Part shown: piece after piece, positions 1-11,311 of the stretch
How positions within the stretch are numbered: position 1 is the stretch's first letter
Layout: the number at the start of each line of letters is the position of its first letter
Assembly: GCA_002786065.1 (NCBI GenBank)
Contig: NHNY01000039.1
Location: 62,001 to 126,000 of the forward strand
From: Microcyclospora pomicola
Taxonomy: Eukaryota > Ascomycota > Dothideomycetes > Capnodiales
DNA: 64,000 nt
Direction: 5' to 3'
Position numbers and translations under genes: made by a program
The notes under the pieces: generated by a model
What the model was told of the DNA's origin: nothing
The model's input: the letters and a program-made list of their open reading frames with translations, nothing else
Database searches by the model: none

Positions 1-3000
1 AGCCAGAACCCCGTACAGCGACAAGACCGCGGCAGTGCTCGATCCATCCACGCTTGGTATCCCACGAGCAGATTCTGAATTCATCCCACAGGTCTGAGTA
101 GCCACGAAGACCTTCGCTGTATGGTCGGAGGGTGATCGTGATCTCGACGTCGTTCTCTTCGTTCAATACCAATGCAGCGCTGGTCACGAATTCGCGTAGG
201 TCGAAGTGGTCGAATTGGACACCTCGTGTGGCGGCACGCTGGGCGGCAGCTTCGAGAGCCATGACCATGTAGCCAGTCATAGGGAAGACAGGCATGGCCT
301 GCATCTTGTGGTGACGAAGCCAGGGCAGGTCGTCCAATCGTAGGATGTTCCTCCAGGTGGGCTCGAGGTCGTTGGAGTACATTGCGAGCGTTCCGAGGAC
401 ATCATTGCGAACACCAGTCTTGAAACGGTGCTTGTCTGAAATACGAGATTCGTGCCAGTACTTGGTGCCGTGCTGCCATTGGTAGATGGGCAGATCCGTG
501 ACGACGGTCTGTGATGCGGATTTCGAGACTGGGAAGTTGATCTCGGAGAAGTTGAGCGTGGCACCCTTGACGAAGAGAGTGCTGGCCAGGTTGAGAGCAC
601 ACTCAGTGGCGTTCTTGCCACGGAGGAGAGTTGGTGCGTATTGGATCTTGGTCTTTGCGTCACCAACGGTGGCAAGAATGTCCTTGATGGGACCTTGCAG
701 GGCGGAGTGAGGGCCGAGCTCGATGAGAGTGTTGACTGCGGCATCACCAGCGAGTGCTGCAACTGCAGGCGAGAACTTGACTGGCGAGGTAAGGTTCTGG
801 ACCCAGTACGATGCGTCGAGCTCAGATGGCTGTGCAATGCGTCCGAGCAGTGACGAGTAGAATGTCGCCACACCAGTGGTGTTGGGGTGGATATCCTTGA
901 TCAGGTCGAGGTACTCTTTGGCGACCGGGTTGAGATGCGCAGAGTGGTATGCAACGCCGACCTTCAACTGTCGGTTGAAGATGTCCTTCTCGGTCAATGC
1001 TTTCTGAAGCTCTGCAATGGCATCCACGTCGCCGGAGACGGTGACACTGCATGGGCTGTTGATGCATGCAATAGTGGTGTAGCCAGAGGTTACAGCATCG
1101 CAGTACGGTCGGATCTCGTCCTCACCAGCGCCAACGGCCAACATCGTGCCCTGAACGTGGGCGAAGTCTTTCTTCAGTGTCAAAGTGCATTGACCTCTGT
1201 AGTACGCAATCTTCATCGCATCGTCTGCACCAATGATCCCTGCGGCATAAGCACAACAGATCTCACCAGAGCTGTGTCCAACGACTGCTGAGGGCTTGAT
1301 GCCCCATGATGCGAAAAGGTTTACAAGACCGATTTGCACAGCGGAGCACGCCGGTTGACTGATATGGGCTTGGTTGATGAGTGACTCTTCTGCTGGCTTC
1401 AAAAGCTCCTCTCGCATCGAGAAAGTCGCCCCAACGCTACGAAGGCACTTGTCGGCAGCATCAATGGCGTCAGCAAAAATCGGGTAGTCCTTAATCAACT
1501 CAGCACCCATTGCTGCCCACTGAGCACCTTGGCCTGTGAAGACAAATCCCAAGGTTGGTTCACCTCGGATACGGTTCGCGTTGATCTTGGTGGTAGCAAG
1601 TCGAACACCGAGCTCGTCGGACGACAAGGCTGGAATGGCCAACCGGCAGGCGAGGTGTGAACGTCTCTCTCCGAGTGTGTATGCAATGTTACCGCCGAGA
1701 AGTTTCTCGAAAACCTCAGGTCTTTGTTCGAGGTAGATACCAAGGTCCTTTGCTCTTGCCTTCAACGACTCCTGGTCATTGGCCGAGAGAACAAACAACT
1801 TGCGCTGTGGATCGGGTGAGTCGCTGGAAGCGGCCTCGGCTGACCCAATGTAGGGCTTTGTGGACGGTGGTGCAGCTGCCAATACAACGTGTGCGTTGGT
1901 ACCTCCAAACCCGTAGTTGGAGACACTGACATACTTCTTGCCTCGCGGCCATGGACGCGTTGAGGTTGCAACCTGTAGTCGTTAGCATTCATGCGACACT
2001 ACAACTCTTTGCGGTAAGTTACCTTCATGTTCCATTCGGCCAATGGAATGGCCGGGTTGGCCTTCTCGAAGTTGGCATTGGGGAGGATGAGACGTTTGTC
2101 AAGCATCATCGCAGCCTTGATCACGGAGATCAGGCCACTCGCACCCTCCAAATGTCCAATGTTCGATTTTACTGAGCCGATGTATAGTGGTGCACGGGCA
2201 GTACGTCCCATGCCAAGGGCTTCACGTACACCAGCTGCTTCTATCGGGTCTCCAACTTTTGTACCGGTGCCGTGCATTTCCGCGAAACCGCACTCGGCAG
2301 GATCCAGCTTTGCGTTGGCGTAGACTTGCTTGATGAGGTCTCGTTGGGCATCGCCGTTGGGGGTTGTGATACCTTGTGTCCGACCGTCCTGGTTGACACC
2401 AGAGTTTTGGATGACAGCGCGGATCACGTCACGATCTCTGAGAGCGGCCTCGAGCGACTTCAAGATCACGACACCAGCACCTTCACCACGGGCGAAGCCA
2501 GACTTTGCACGGTGGTCGAAGGCGTAGGTCTTACCGTCGTCGTTGAACAATCTGCACAAGTATTAGCATATTCGTCTGCTTTCATGGATTTTGCGAGAAC
2601 GAACTGTGATGTTGACATCGTCACGAAGATGTCGGGAAGGACGTTCAAGTGGCAACTTGCTACAACGGCAGCAGAAGACTCGCCGCTTCGGATGCTGTGC
2701 ATAGCACTGTGTAGAGCGACCAAAGACGAAGAACATGCGGTGTCGAATGTCGCGCTTGGTCCTCGCAGATCAAAGTAGTATGATAATCTGTTTGACAACA
2801 TGGAGGCAGCGCATCCGGTGGCTTGGTACATAGGCGAGGTATCTGTGTCTCGGCAGTTGTTCAATTCGTAGTCGGCGAATGAACCACCTGCGAAAACACC
2901 GATGTTCTTGCCAACGGCGGATTCCTTAGGGATACCGGCATTCTCAAGGGCCTCGAAAGTGCACTCCAGTAATATCCGTTGCTGGGGATCCATGGCAATT

Positions 3001-3413
3001 GCCTCTTGTGCGGTCATGTTGAAGAAAGGAGCGTCGAACGCTGCAATGTCTTGTTGCAGAAAGTAGCCTCCTTTGGGGTTGAAACATCCCTTCTTCGATG
3101 GGTTTGGGTGGTGGAAGGCATCCCTGGAGAAGCGGTTTGCTGGGATTTCGCAGAAGCCGCTTCTTGCACGAGAGCACAGCTCCCAAAGATCCTCAGGCGA
3201 GGTGACATGGCCGGAGAGACGGCAGGAGTAACCCACGATGGCTACAGCATCCAAAGGAGGGGTGATCTCGCCTGTGGGTAGCTGAGCAGTTGCGCCATTT
3301 GTTGTCGATGCAGTACCTGTTGAAGCTCCGCTAATAGGAGCTGGTACGCTGCTGTTGCGTGCTTCCAGAGGCGAGGCAGCCATCTCGCTCGAGGGAAGGT
3401 CAACGGAAGGCAT
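1..3413 (-). CDS. Type I polyketide synthase, 5' part (KS-AT-DH start), cut by window edge
   Basis: Iterative type I PKS that builds a polyketide on a multidomain chain. Start chosen at ATG 3413; the ketosynthase begins about 55 residues later. Exons 3413..2605, 2551..2023 and 1972..<1; introns of 53 and 50 nt restore the reading frame exactly. The KS has the nucleophile motif DTACSSS (Cys about residue 227), then HGTGT and NIGHLEG, so the Cys-His-His triad is present. The acyltransferase follows, with FTGQGAQW and GHSSGE (plus-strand about 1270-1290). The window then enters a dehydratase N-terminal half with HHKMQAMPVFP, where the usual HxxxGxxxxP has Ala for Gly but keeps His and Pro. KS-AT-DH order suggests a highly reducing PKS; methyltransferase, ER, KR and ACP would lie off the window, so reduction level is inferred. 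The divergent neighbour is an FSH1-type hydrolase. Confidence 0.95.
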
Positions 3414-5753
3414 TGTACATGCCGGAACAAGGCAGGGAGGAGATTCAAAAGGAAAGGTCGAGGAAGGTATCGTAGTTAAAAGAGCTTGATCGATGTAAGA
3501 GTGCGGGGACCACAATAAGAAGGTGCGTCAAGGCTTCAACGTTGACCCGCGCGCAAGGTTCGAAGATAAGAAATGAGATCGAAACGCGGCAGAGGCGAAG
3601 GGAGATCACAATTAATAAAGGCGCATTCTCATCCGATGGACTCCACTGGGACAGCACATGCAGAGAAGAAAGCACGGACAGTGAAGAGAGCGGCGGAGAC
3701 GAAGTGCGCATCTCGTGCGCCACTGCTCTACTGTCAGCCAGCAAAGCTACAGTCTGCTGTGTGTATGGTGCTGATCTCTCAAGCGTTTCACAGTTTGGCG
3801 AGACCCTGCGACAAGGTCCCGTGGATCACCATTGTATACGATGTTACGTGCGATGAGTCCGTGGGCGACGGACTTGGGCCTGCAGATCTGCTGTGGCCTT
3901 GAACGAGATAGTAGATCCGGTAACGGGATAGTCGTAGAGGTCATGGAGGTGCAGTACTGAGCTACATTGGGACTGTCGTAGGAGGCGTCCCTGGGACGAA
4001 GTCGATGGGCGCCACTATCCAGGCACATCCTGGTTTGACTAGTGCCGCCATTGTCACCAAGAACCTGGGGTGAAACTCATAGTGCAACACTTTTGGTGGG
4101 TCGAAGTTGGTCAACGGGCTCTAGTGACCGACATTGGGCGAAACTCAATCTCTCGCGCTGATTGAGTTAAGGCACGCCGGGGTGTCGCTGAGGCACTCTT
4201 GCCCAGGAAGGCGCCTGTCTTTCTCATTAACCACCATGTCACACTTTCGGGCATTGATGGACTAGATCATCGCTTCCGCGCGCGCAGAGGCTGTGATGTC
4301 GGGGAGATGCAACAGACAGGGCTGCATGGGAGATCGATCTGTCAGGTTCATGTCGAGCTGGGGTTCGGAAAGAGTTCTGGCGTGAGTGCTTCAGGACTAG
4401 CGTACCCGCGGGCTTGGCAAGCCGATCAGGGGTCGAGACGCCCGTCGTATATGGACTCGAGTGCACTAAAGGAGGTCTCCGTTTCCCAATTCCAGACGCC
4501 GAGGTGGTTTCTGCGTCCGCCACACTAAGCAGCAGCCGCTTGTGCCAACGGTCGGGTCACTAGGCAGATTAGCCTGCGCGGCCTGCGACCTTTCGAACGG
4601 CACGGCCGCACGACTACCGAATACTACCCCGTCCATTCCACACTCGGCCGCAGATGAGCACTAGAACAGGCGAGTAAGTACTGGGGCGTGGGGTTTCTAG
4701 TAGTAGTGGGCCAGAGTCTCGTGCTTGTTTGCAGATTGGCCATGCGTCACCACGTCCCGATGATAGAAGCCGAACTGCAGCAAGTTGCCCCGAATTTCAT
4801 GCGGATAATCTAAAGAATGGCGTGGTCATGAAGTCGTTCCACTCAGTCGTCGTTTACTTCGTCCGCAGGTCAAGGTGGATCAAGGTGGCCAAAAGGCTAG
4901 ATGCGACTCGGTGGTGTTGGACTTGTGGACTGCACACCCTCCTGCGCTCTCGTCGTCTGACGTCTGAACGTGCTGCGCTGGAAGGAATGTCCGGATGAAG
5001 GGGGTCTTGTGATACATCGGTAACGTCGATTTGCGCATGCCTTGCTTCTGATCTTCAACCGTCCAACCGCTGGTACCGAGTACAGCTATGTCGATCAAAG
5101 TCATTGCCTTGCGACAGATCGACACGCCGCCCCACATACCACAGCTTCAGTTGCACCCCAAGAAAAGAATCTGTCGGTTTCAAGGCCATAAAACAAGCTT
5201 GTCCCACGGTCGAGCTGCTTTTGGTTCCTCGGCGTAAGCGGTCGAGCACAGTATCGCAGGATTCATTGCTTTGGGGGGTGGAGCTGCGAGATATCCTGTA
5301 CAGTAGCCAGCTGGAGCGCTGGGGTGCTGGGTCGTTCTGCCGCAGCCGTGGGGCAACTGTCGTTTGAGAGTCACGGGATGCACAATCCACCGCGTAGATT
5401 TTCAACGGTGCACTGCACCCCGGATTCCGAACAAGACGGTGAAAGCAAGCCAACACCTTACCTGTAGTTCTAGAAGTCGACCATGATATTTTAATCTGTC
5501 CTGTCATGTCCTGATCCTGCGCCGTACAAGACAGAATCCATTGGCCTCACGCCCATCTTTGTGTGGAAGTTCGTTATAACTCTTCAATCGCGGGTACCTT
5601 ATCGTGCAATCACACCCAGTACGATCGTGCGCCGACACCGCACTACAGACTTACCGCCGCACATTGCTATCGGTTACCACACCATCTCTATCGTCGACGA
5701 TTGCCATTCTGCTGCCAGATCTGAACACTTATCCCCCACGACCGACACACACC
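3414..5753. other. Intergenic, divergent promoter region of PKS and FSH hydrolase
   Basis: About 2.3 kb with only short open frames on both strands. The longest (about 150 codons, minus strand near 5055-5507) shows no family motif. The two flanking genes are transcribed away from it, so it must hold both promoters. No mobile-element protein was recognised. Confidence 0.6.
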
Positions 5754-6979
5754 ATGAAGTTCCTTTGCATGCACGGCGCCATTGGCAACACTGATGTGAG
5801 TCGCTGGAGTCGTCAAACCAATGCAAATCTCTCTGGGTCCGGGCTGCCTCGGCTGACATGAAACGATTTTACGAGCATGACAGAACATCAAAGTCCAGCT
5901 CGGTAGGATTGGCCCCTCCTCTCCTCTCGGTTTACTGACTGCTGACCAATGCTTTGTTGCTGTGCAGGTCCATTGATCACGGAACTCGAGAAGGATGGGC
6001 ATACCTTCAGCTTCCTGCAGGGCCAAGTCGAGGTCTTCCCTCCTGCAGGTACGTTTGGTGCTAACATGTACCCTTCCCCTTCCTCATGCCACTTCTCGCC
6101 TGTCCTGCCTGCATTTCCGTTTCAAGCTATTCCGAAACGTCGTGCCAGGAACGAATTCCGAGGCAAGCCTTGACCAGGATGCTTCTTCGCTGATCTGGCC
6201 CTCGCTCCTCCACATTCCCCGCATTCACACGCCCCCCAGCCCACTACCCACCTCCATCTTTCGCCACATGGCACGACTGAGCTGACCGCGAGGCCGTTGG
6301 CAATCTTTTAGACTTTCAGCAGTACTTCGGCCCAGGCCCGCATTACCGATGGGTGGAGGACCAGGGAATCGCAGAGAATTCTATGCTGGAGCGCATCCGC
6401 GATTTCCCCGAGACCGCAACCCCCGAGGACTCATTGCGGATACTCATGTCCCAGGTCGAGCACAAGAGCACGTTGTATGCTGCTCTTGACCACCTCCGTG
6501 GCGCCTTGACAGCAGACCCAGAGATTGCTGGCGTCATTGGCTACAGCGAGGGTGCTGGTGTGGCTGCGTCGTTGATACTCGACGAGCAACGAAAAGCCGA
6601 GGCCAACGGTGATCCTAAGCGGCTTAAGTGTGGCGTGTTCTTCACAGGCTGGCCACCATTCACTGCCGAAGGCTATCCCATCCTGGCGGATGAAACGGAT
6701 GAGACGATTGATCCGCCTACGCTGCACATTGTGGGTGCGAACGGTAAGTGCGCCTTCGTCGTATCGGCAGATGCCTGTTCGCAGACTTGCACTGACAATG
6801 GTACAGATCCTTTCAAGAATGGAGCCATGGCGCTGTACAACGTATGCAACGAGGACACCGCGGTGTTCTTCGACACTGGAAAGGGTCACACGATCCCACG
6901 ACACGGCGAGTCGCTTGAAGAATTAGCCCAGGCCGTGCGCAACATGATTCAAATGGCCGTGGACCTGGAGGAGAAGTGA
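5754..6979 (+). CDS. FSH1/LovG-like serine hydrolase
   Basis: Alpha/beta hydrolase of the FSH1 (ovarian-cancer-associated-2-like) family, 248 aa. Five exons: 5754..5795, 5884..5902, 5968..6048, 6312..6743 and 6807..6979; the second is only 19 nt. The start opens with MKFLCMHG, the usual N-terminal strand and oxyanion loop. The nucleophile motif GYSEGA puts Ser near residue 126; the Asp lies in the GANDPF segment made by the last splice, and the His in GKGHTIPR, so the triad is complete. Family members include LovG, which releases a polyketide from its HR-PKS, and many hydrolases in fungal metabolite clusters. Position opposite a PKS start makes a product-release role plausible but unproven. 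No signal peptide is visible, so it is probably cytosolic. Confidence 0.9.
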
Positions 6980-8157
6980 TGTGAATCGATTGGTTATGAT
7001 GTAGATGACTACCTATGTTGCATAGGATACCCGGCAAATAGATCAGCCTTTACAGTTGATAGACAGCACCTCGGTGCCACTTTTCACTTTGTATATACAT
7101 GGCGACTCTTACTGGGTCCTTCATCGAGCTGTACAAGCCTAAGTAGGAATACATGGACCCAAACAGTACCTTAGGGTTGTGTTCCGTGCAGCCGCAGTGA
7201 TGAACACATAACCAGATCAAAGTCACTGTTCATTGCCCGAGCCATGCTACGATTGGTGTGCAGACAGATCATATACCCCTCGACGGTCGATCCTACCGCT
7301 CTGTTCAGACGCGGTGTCATTTGAGCGAGGTGGAAGGAGAGCTCATCATGTGTTCTGGACTTGGATGTTCGACAATTCCCCGAAAGTGTGAGGCCCGGGA
7401 AAAGGGTTGCAGAAGGGATGCGTTGTAGATTTCAGGAAGCCAAGCGATATCAAAAGCATGTGCTCGAGGTGGACCCTACCCTGCTTTCTGTCCTGCAGCT
7501 GCAGGTATATGTGCTGATCGCTGCATATAGCTGTCCCCACCTGACTCCAGCATGCGAGAACCACATCGCTGGATCGGACGCACCGCAGGACGTTGTTGAG
7601 GACGGAGACTCTTCCCGATGAAGTTTTCAAAGAGTGAGCAGTTGTGGCCTCCTCGGCCCCAGAGTTGATGAGTGTTGAAGGACATACTCGCTGCACACCC
7701 TTGTCCTAGGAACTGTCACATGCTTGCGAATCGCTCCACAGTAACTATTGCCTTCAACCCAACTGGTGCTTGTGCCTTGGGAAATGTTTTGTTCACATTA
7801 GACCATAAGGTAACTTAGCTTCATGTACGATAAGGCATGTGATGTTGTCGAGGGTGGCCACTCTGCGCCAGCGCCTGAATGGCACATGTTACTTCATTCC
7901 ACTTCACCTGATTTCTGTTCGCAATGTACCGACGACAGTCGTAAGGCAGAGGCGCAAAGGTTAACTCGATTTGTAGGGCAGAAGATGCCTTCAGTTCAAA
8001 GATCATATTTCAGTCTATCTCCCACCACCTTCATGAAAGGACAAGTTTACCCCCAACGCTATTCCTTTGACTGTGCATCCCATGCACAACGCCGCGCTAA
8101 AGTCATGATTTGACAGACAAGATGGAGGAAAAGGCATAGCAGTGCGCGACAGTCATC
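6980..8157. other. Intergenic, between convergent FSH hydrolase and LUC7
   Basis: About 1.2 kb between two 3' ends. Only short frames without recognisable similarity; presumably 3' UTRs and terminators. Nothing else seen. Confidence 0.6.
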
Positions 8158-9114
8158 TCACCATCGCTGGCCTCCTCCATAGCCACCACCGCCGCCTCCT
8201 CTACTTCTCCCATAGCCACCACCGCCTCCTCCTCCTCCACCAAATCCACCACTTCTGCCTCCTCGGCCATATCCTCCTCCACCTCTTCCTCCATAGCCAC
8301 CATAGCCACCGCCGTAGCCACTTCCGCGGTCTCCATATCCTTCCTCTCCATACCTCGCTGGTGGTCCGTCATTCGCCGGCTCGTCCCTGACCGGTGCAGG
8401 CCGACCCTTCAGCTCTTTGACCAATCTCTCATTCTCCTTCCGCATCTGCGCATAGCCTAGATGCATCTTGCCAAAAAAGTGATCGGCGAGACGTCGGTCG
8501 TTGTCTAGCCTGCTCAGGTACGCGCCGCACACGTCGCAAACCTGCAACTTCTGATGACCCGACGGTCCAGAGGTGTCGGATAACGTCTTGAGCTCGCGCT
8601 CTTTCTCCTCCTTCTGTAACCGCACCAGCTTCAGCTTGTGAAAGTCCTGCACCGCCTGATTCACCGCGCCCTCCTCGGCCAAGACCTCCACTTCGAGAAG
8701 ACCTGAAGCCAGCGTCCGCTCAAAGTCTGTTATGCTCTTGAGTAATGTGTTGGTCTGTTTGATCTCCTCCGCGGTCTTCTCCAGTCGCCGCTGTAGCGTA
8801 TCGATTTTCCTGTCGCACTCCGCCACGTGTTGCGCCATGTTCCTCTGATAGTCAAACTCGAACCCCCATTCCTGTTTCTGCTCGTCCGAGGCAGCTAGCC
8901 ATTCCTCCTTGTGGTTGGCTTGATGTGCTAGTGGGCAAGGACCCAGATCTTGCTTGGTGTTAGTGAAAAGGTCGTGTGGACATGAGCCGCAGAGGTATGA
9001 TCGGCAGACTTTGCGGTCAGTGATGGCAAGGCTGGCTTTTTGTGTGGCGGATCCGGTTGTCATGAGCTGGTCGCCCATCAACTGCATGAGCAGACGGCGT
9101 TGTTCGGCGGCCAT
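8158..9114 (-). CDS. LUC7: LUC7-like U1 snRNP splicing factor
   Basis: Intronless, 318 aa, nuclear. Luc7 proteins belong to the U1 snRNP and stabilise its pairing with 5' splice sites. The start MAAEQRRLLMQLMG is the typical LUC7 opening. A first CCCH zinc finger runs about residues 37-64 (CRSYLCGSCP..GPCPLAH). A long coiled coil covers about 95-185, and the second finger is CDVCGAYLSRLDND..H..H from about 193. The last 65 residues are a Gly/Tyr/Arg low-complexity RGG/GGY tail rather than the RS tail of animal homologues. Divergent from GPI16 with a 277-bp shared promoter. Confidence 0.95.
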   Translation of the reverse strand: MAAEQRRLLMQLMGDQLMTTGSATQKASLAITDRKVCRSYLCGSCPHDLFTNTKQDLGPCPLAHQANHKEEWLAASDEQKQEWGFEFDYQRNMAQHVAECDRKIDTLQRRLEKTAEEIKQTNTLLKSITDFERTLASGLLEVEVLAEEGAVNQAVQDFHKLKLVRLQKEEKERELKTLSDTSGPSGHQKLQVCDVCGAYLSRLDNDRRLADHFFGKMHLGYAQMRKENERLVKELKGRPAPVRDEPANDGPPARYGEEGYGDRGSGYGGGYGGYGGRGGGGYGRGGRSGGFGGGGGGGGGYGRSRGGGGGGYGGGQRW

Positions 9115-9391
9115 GATTGCGGATGTCTAGGACTAGGTCGCAAGGCCCAATGAAGCAGATCGCGTGCTCCTCGACTGGCTTCAGGTCGGAGTAGGATACA
9201 TGTAAGGACCCGTGTAAGGGCGGCGCTGCTGAGAATTTGTAATTTGACAGTGACGGTAAGTTAGCAGACAGGAAGTGACTTCTTGATGAGTGAGCTTGGA
9301 ACTTTCCGCGGGCATGTTTCCGCTCCACCACCGACCCCTACCTTGACGATGACATCTGTTCATCATAGTTGTTCAATGGCCAAGGTCAAGC

Positions 9392-11212
9392 ATGAAACTC
9401 TGTTCCCTTCTCGCTCTTCCAGCCTGTTTGGTGTCTGCGGTCCTTGCAGGCTACAATGAGCATCTGCATCTGAAACCGCTTCCTGGAGGCTACCTCTACG
9501 CTGGCTTCAACTTCACCGCGGACACCACACTTCAGGAGTACAACGAGCAGCACTTCCGCTATTTTCCGCGCTCGCTTGGTCAGATATTACAGCACACGCA
9601 TACTGCTGAGCTACATCTCCGATTCGCGCTTGGAAGATGGGACGAAGAGAGCTGGGGTAGCCGACCGCGAAAGGGAAGACGTGAGGGTGGAACTGGAGTA
9701 GAGATATGGGCTTGGATAGAAGGGGAGACAGACGTCTCGGTGGAATCAAGATGGAATGAGCTGGTGAACAGTCTCTCCGGTCTATTCTGTGCCAGCCTGA
9801 ACTTCATCGACGGAACCAAGACGACGAGACCTGGACTGAGCTTTGTACCAGAAGGGACACATCTAGGTCAAAAGAAAAGACAACTGTTACACGGGACATT
9901 ACCGCATGAGGTGGTGTGCACGGAGAACCTGACTCCATTCCTCAAGTTGCTGCCATGCAAAGGAAAGGCTGGCATTTCCAGCCTGCTCGATGGTCATAAG
10001 GTTTTCGACGCAAACTTCCAGACAATGGCCGTTGACGTGCGACCTATCTGTCAGAAGACTGGTGAATGTACGCTTGAAGTCCAGCAGACGGTCGATATGG
10101 TCCTCGATATAGAACGAGCTATGCGCGCTCGCGATGACCCGATTCCAAGACCACGCCCGATCGATGAGATTTCTTGTGACGACAGCAAGTCCTATAACTC
10201 GGGGGACACGTGCTATCCCAAAGCTCTGGAAGGCGAGATGGGATGGACTCTCGGCGGCATCTTCGGTCAGCCTGTTAAAGGTAGTTGCCATCTGGACTCT
10301 CGAGTAGTCCCCGACATTACACTTGAAGTTTCTCCGCAAAGAAGTGTAGCCCTTCTCCACGACGTTCGGGCTGTGGCATCACCTTCAACCAACGTCGAAG
10401 GTCGGACCTATCAACTCAGCAACCGCTCTCTAGATCTGAGCGTTGCGCAACAGCACATGCCTTCCAACGAGCTGAACAGGCTCGCCCAGCCTTCACTCAT
10501 TGCTAGTCGGCAAATTACTGGCTATGGCCAACAGCGGGGTGGCATGCATACCCTCTTCACCAACCCTCAAGGCCATGCGCAGCGTGTCGTCTACCTGGAA
10601 TCCCTTCCCTGGTTCCTTCGACCCTTTGCCCATACCCTTCACATCTCCAATGCAGAAGAAGGCGCCAAAGTCGAAAAGATGTTCTATACTCCGGCGATTG
10701 ACCGCGAACGTGGCTCGCAGATCGAGCTGCTGATCTTGGTCCCGGCGCACTCCACCGTCGAGCTCTCATACGACTTCGAAAAGGCCAATCTGCGGTACAC
10801 CGAGTACCCCCCCGACGCCAATCGCGGGTTCGACGTCGCTGCCGCTGTCATCCGCGTCTTACCCCATGCCAATGCTTCCCTCGACGATACACAAGGAGAA
10901 TACCTACGCACAACATCTTTGCTGCTGCTACTTCCCACGCCTGACTTCAGCATGCCATACAATGTCATCATCCTGACGTCCACCGTCATCGCGTTGGGAT
11001 TCGGAAGCATCTTCAATCTGCTAGTGCGGCGCTTCTTGCTCGCCGAGGAGATACCAGTCTCGCCTCTCGCCACGAAGATCAGAGCGGCTGTTGCCAAGCT
11101 ACGCAGTCTGGTTCGACGTGATGGAAAACAGGGGGAGGCGGCGATGACGGGGAAGGCGAATGACGCTGTACAGCCAGACACAGGTCCTGGTCGGTTGAAA
11201 AAGGATGTTTGA
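9392..11212 (+). CDS. GPI16: GPI transamidase subunit Gpi16/PIG-T
   Basis: Intronless, 606 aa. It is a subunit of the ER GPI transamidase complex that attaches GPI anchors to proteins. An N-terminal signal peptide (MKLCSLLALPACLVSAVLAG) is followed by the family opening EHLHLKPLPGG..AGFNF. The luminal region has the conserved LGRWDEESWG-like block and cysteines that fit the disulfide link to Gpi8. One transmembrane helix lies near residues 528-550 (VIILTSTVIALGFGSIF), with a short basic cytosolic tail after it, as in the family. Ends 100 bp from the convergent 3' end of the next gene. Confidence 0.95.
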   Translation: MKLCSLLALPACLVSAVLAGYNEHLHLKPLPGGYLYAGFNFTADTTLQEYNEQHFRYFPRSLGQILQHTHTAELHLRFALGRWDEESWGSRPRKGRREGGTGVEIWAWIEGETDVSVESRWNELVNSLSGLFCASLNFIDGTKTTRPGLSFVPEGTHLGQKKRQLLHGTLPHEVVCTENLTPFLKLLPCKGKAGISSLLDGHKVFDANFQTMAVDVRPICQKTGECTLEVQQTVDMVLDIERAMRARDDPIPRPRPIDEISCDDSKSYNSGDTCYPKALEGEMGWTLGGIFGQPVKGSCHLDSRVVPDITLEVSPQRSVALLHDVRAVASPSTNVEGRTYQLSNRSLDLSVAQQHMPSNELNRLAQPSLIASRQITGYGQQRGGMHTLFTNPQGHAQRVVYLESLPWFLRPFAHTLHISNAEEGAKVEKMFYTPAIDRERGSQIELLILVPAHSTVELSYDFEKANLRYTEYPPDANRGFDVAAAVIRVLPHANASLDDTQGEYLRTTSLLLLLPTPDFSMPYNVIILTSTVIALGFGSIFNLLVRRFLLAEEIPVSPLATKIRAAVAKLRSLVRRDGKQGEAAMTGKANDAVQPDTGPGRLKKDV

Positions 11213-11311
11213 GTCTAGTCATATGTTGAGCAGTCTCATTCATGATACTAAGCCCGATTTCCTGAGCCATGTCACTTCTGAATCTGTATCGTGGTGCTAG
11301 TCTCGTGTAAC

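Noticed and set aside
5055-5507. 150-codon open frame on the minus strand in the PKS-hydrolase gap
   Set aside because: No recognisable motif, poor coding look and located in the shared promoter region.
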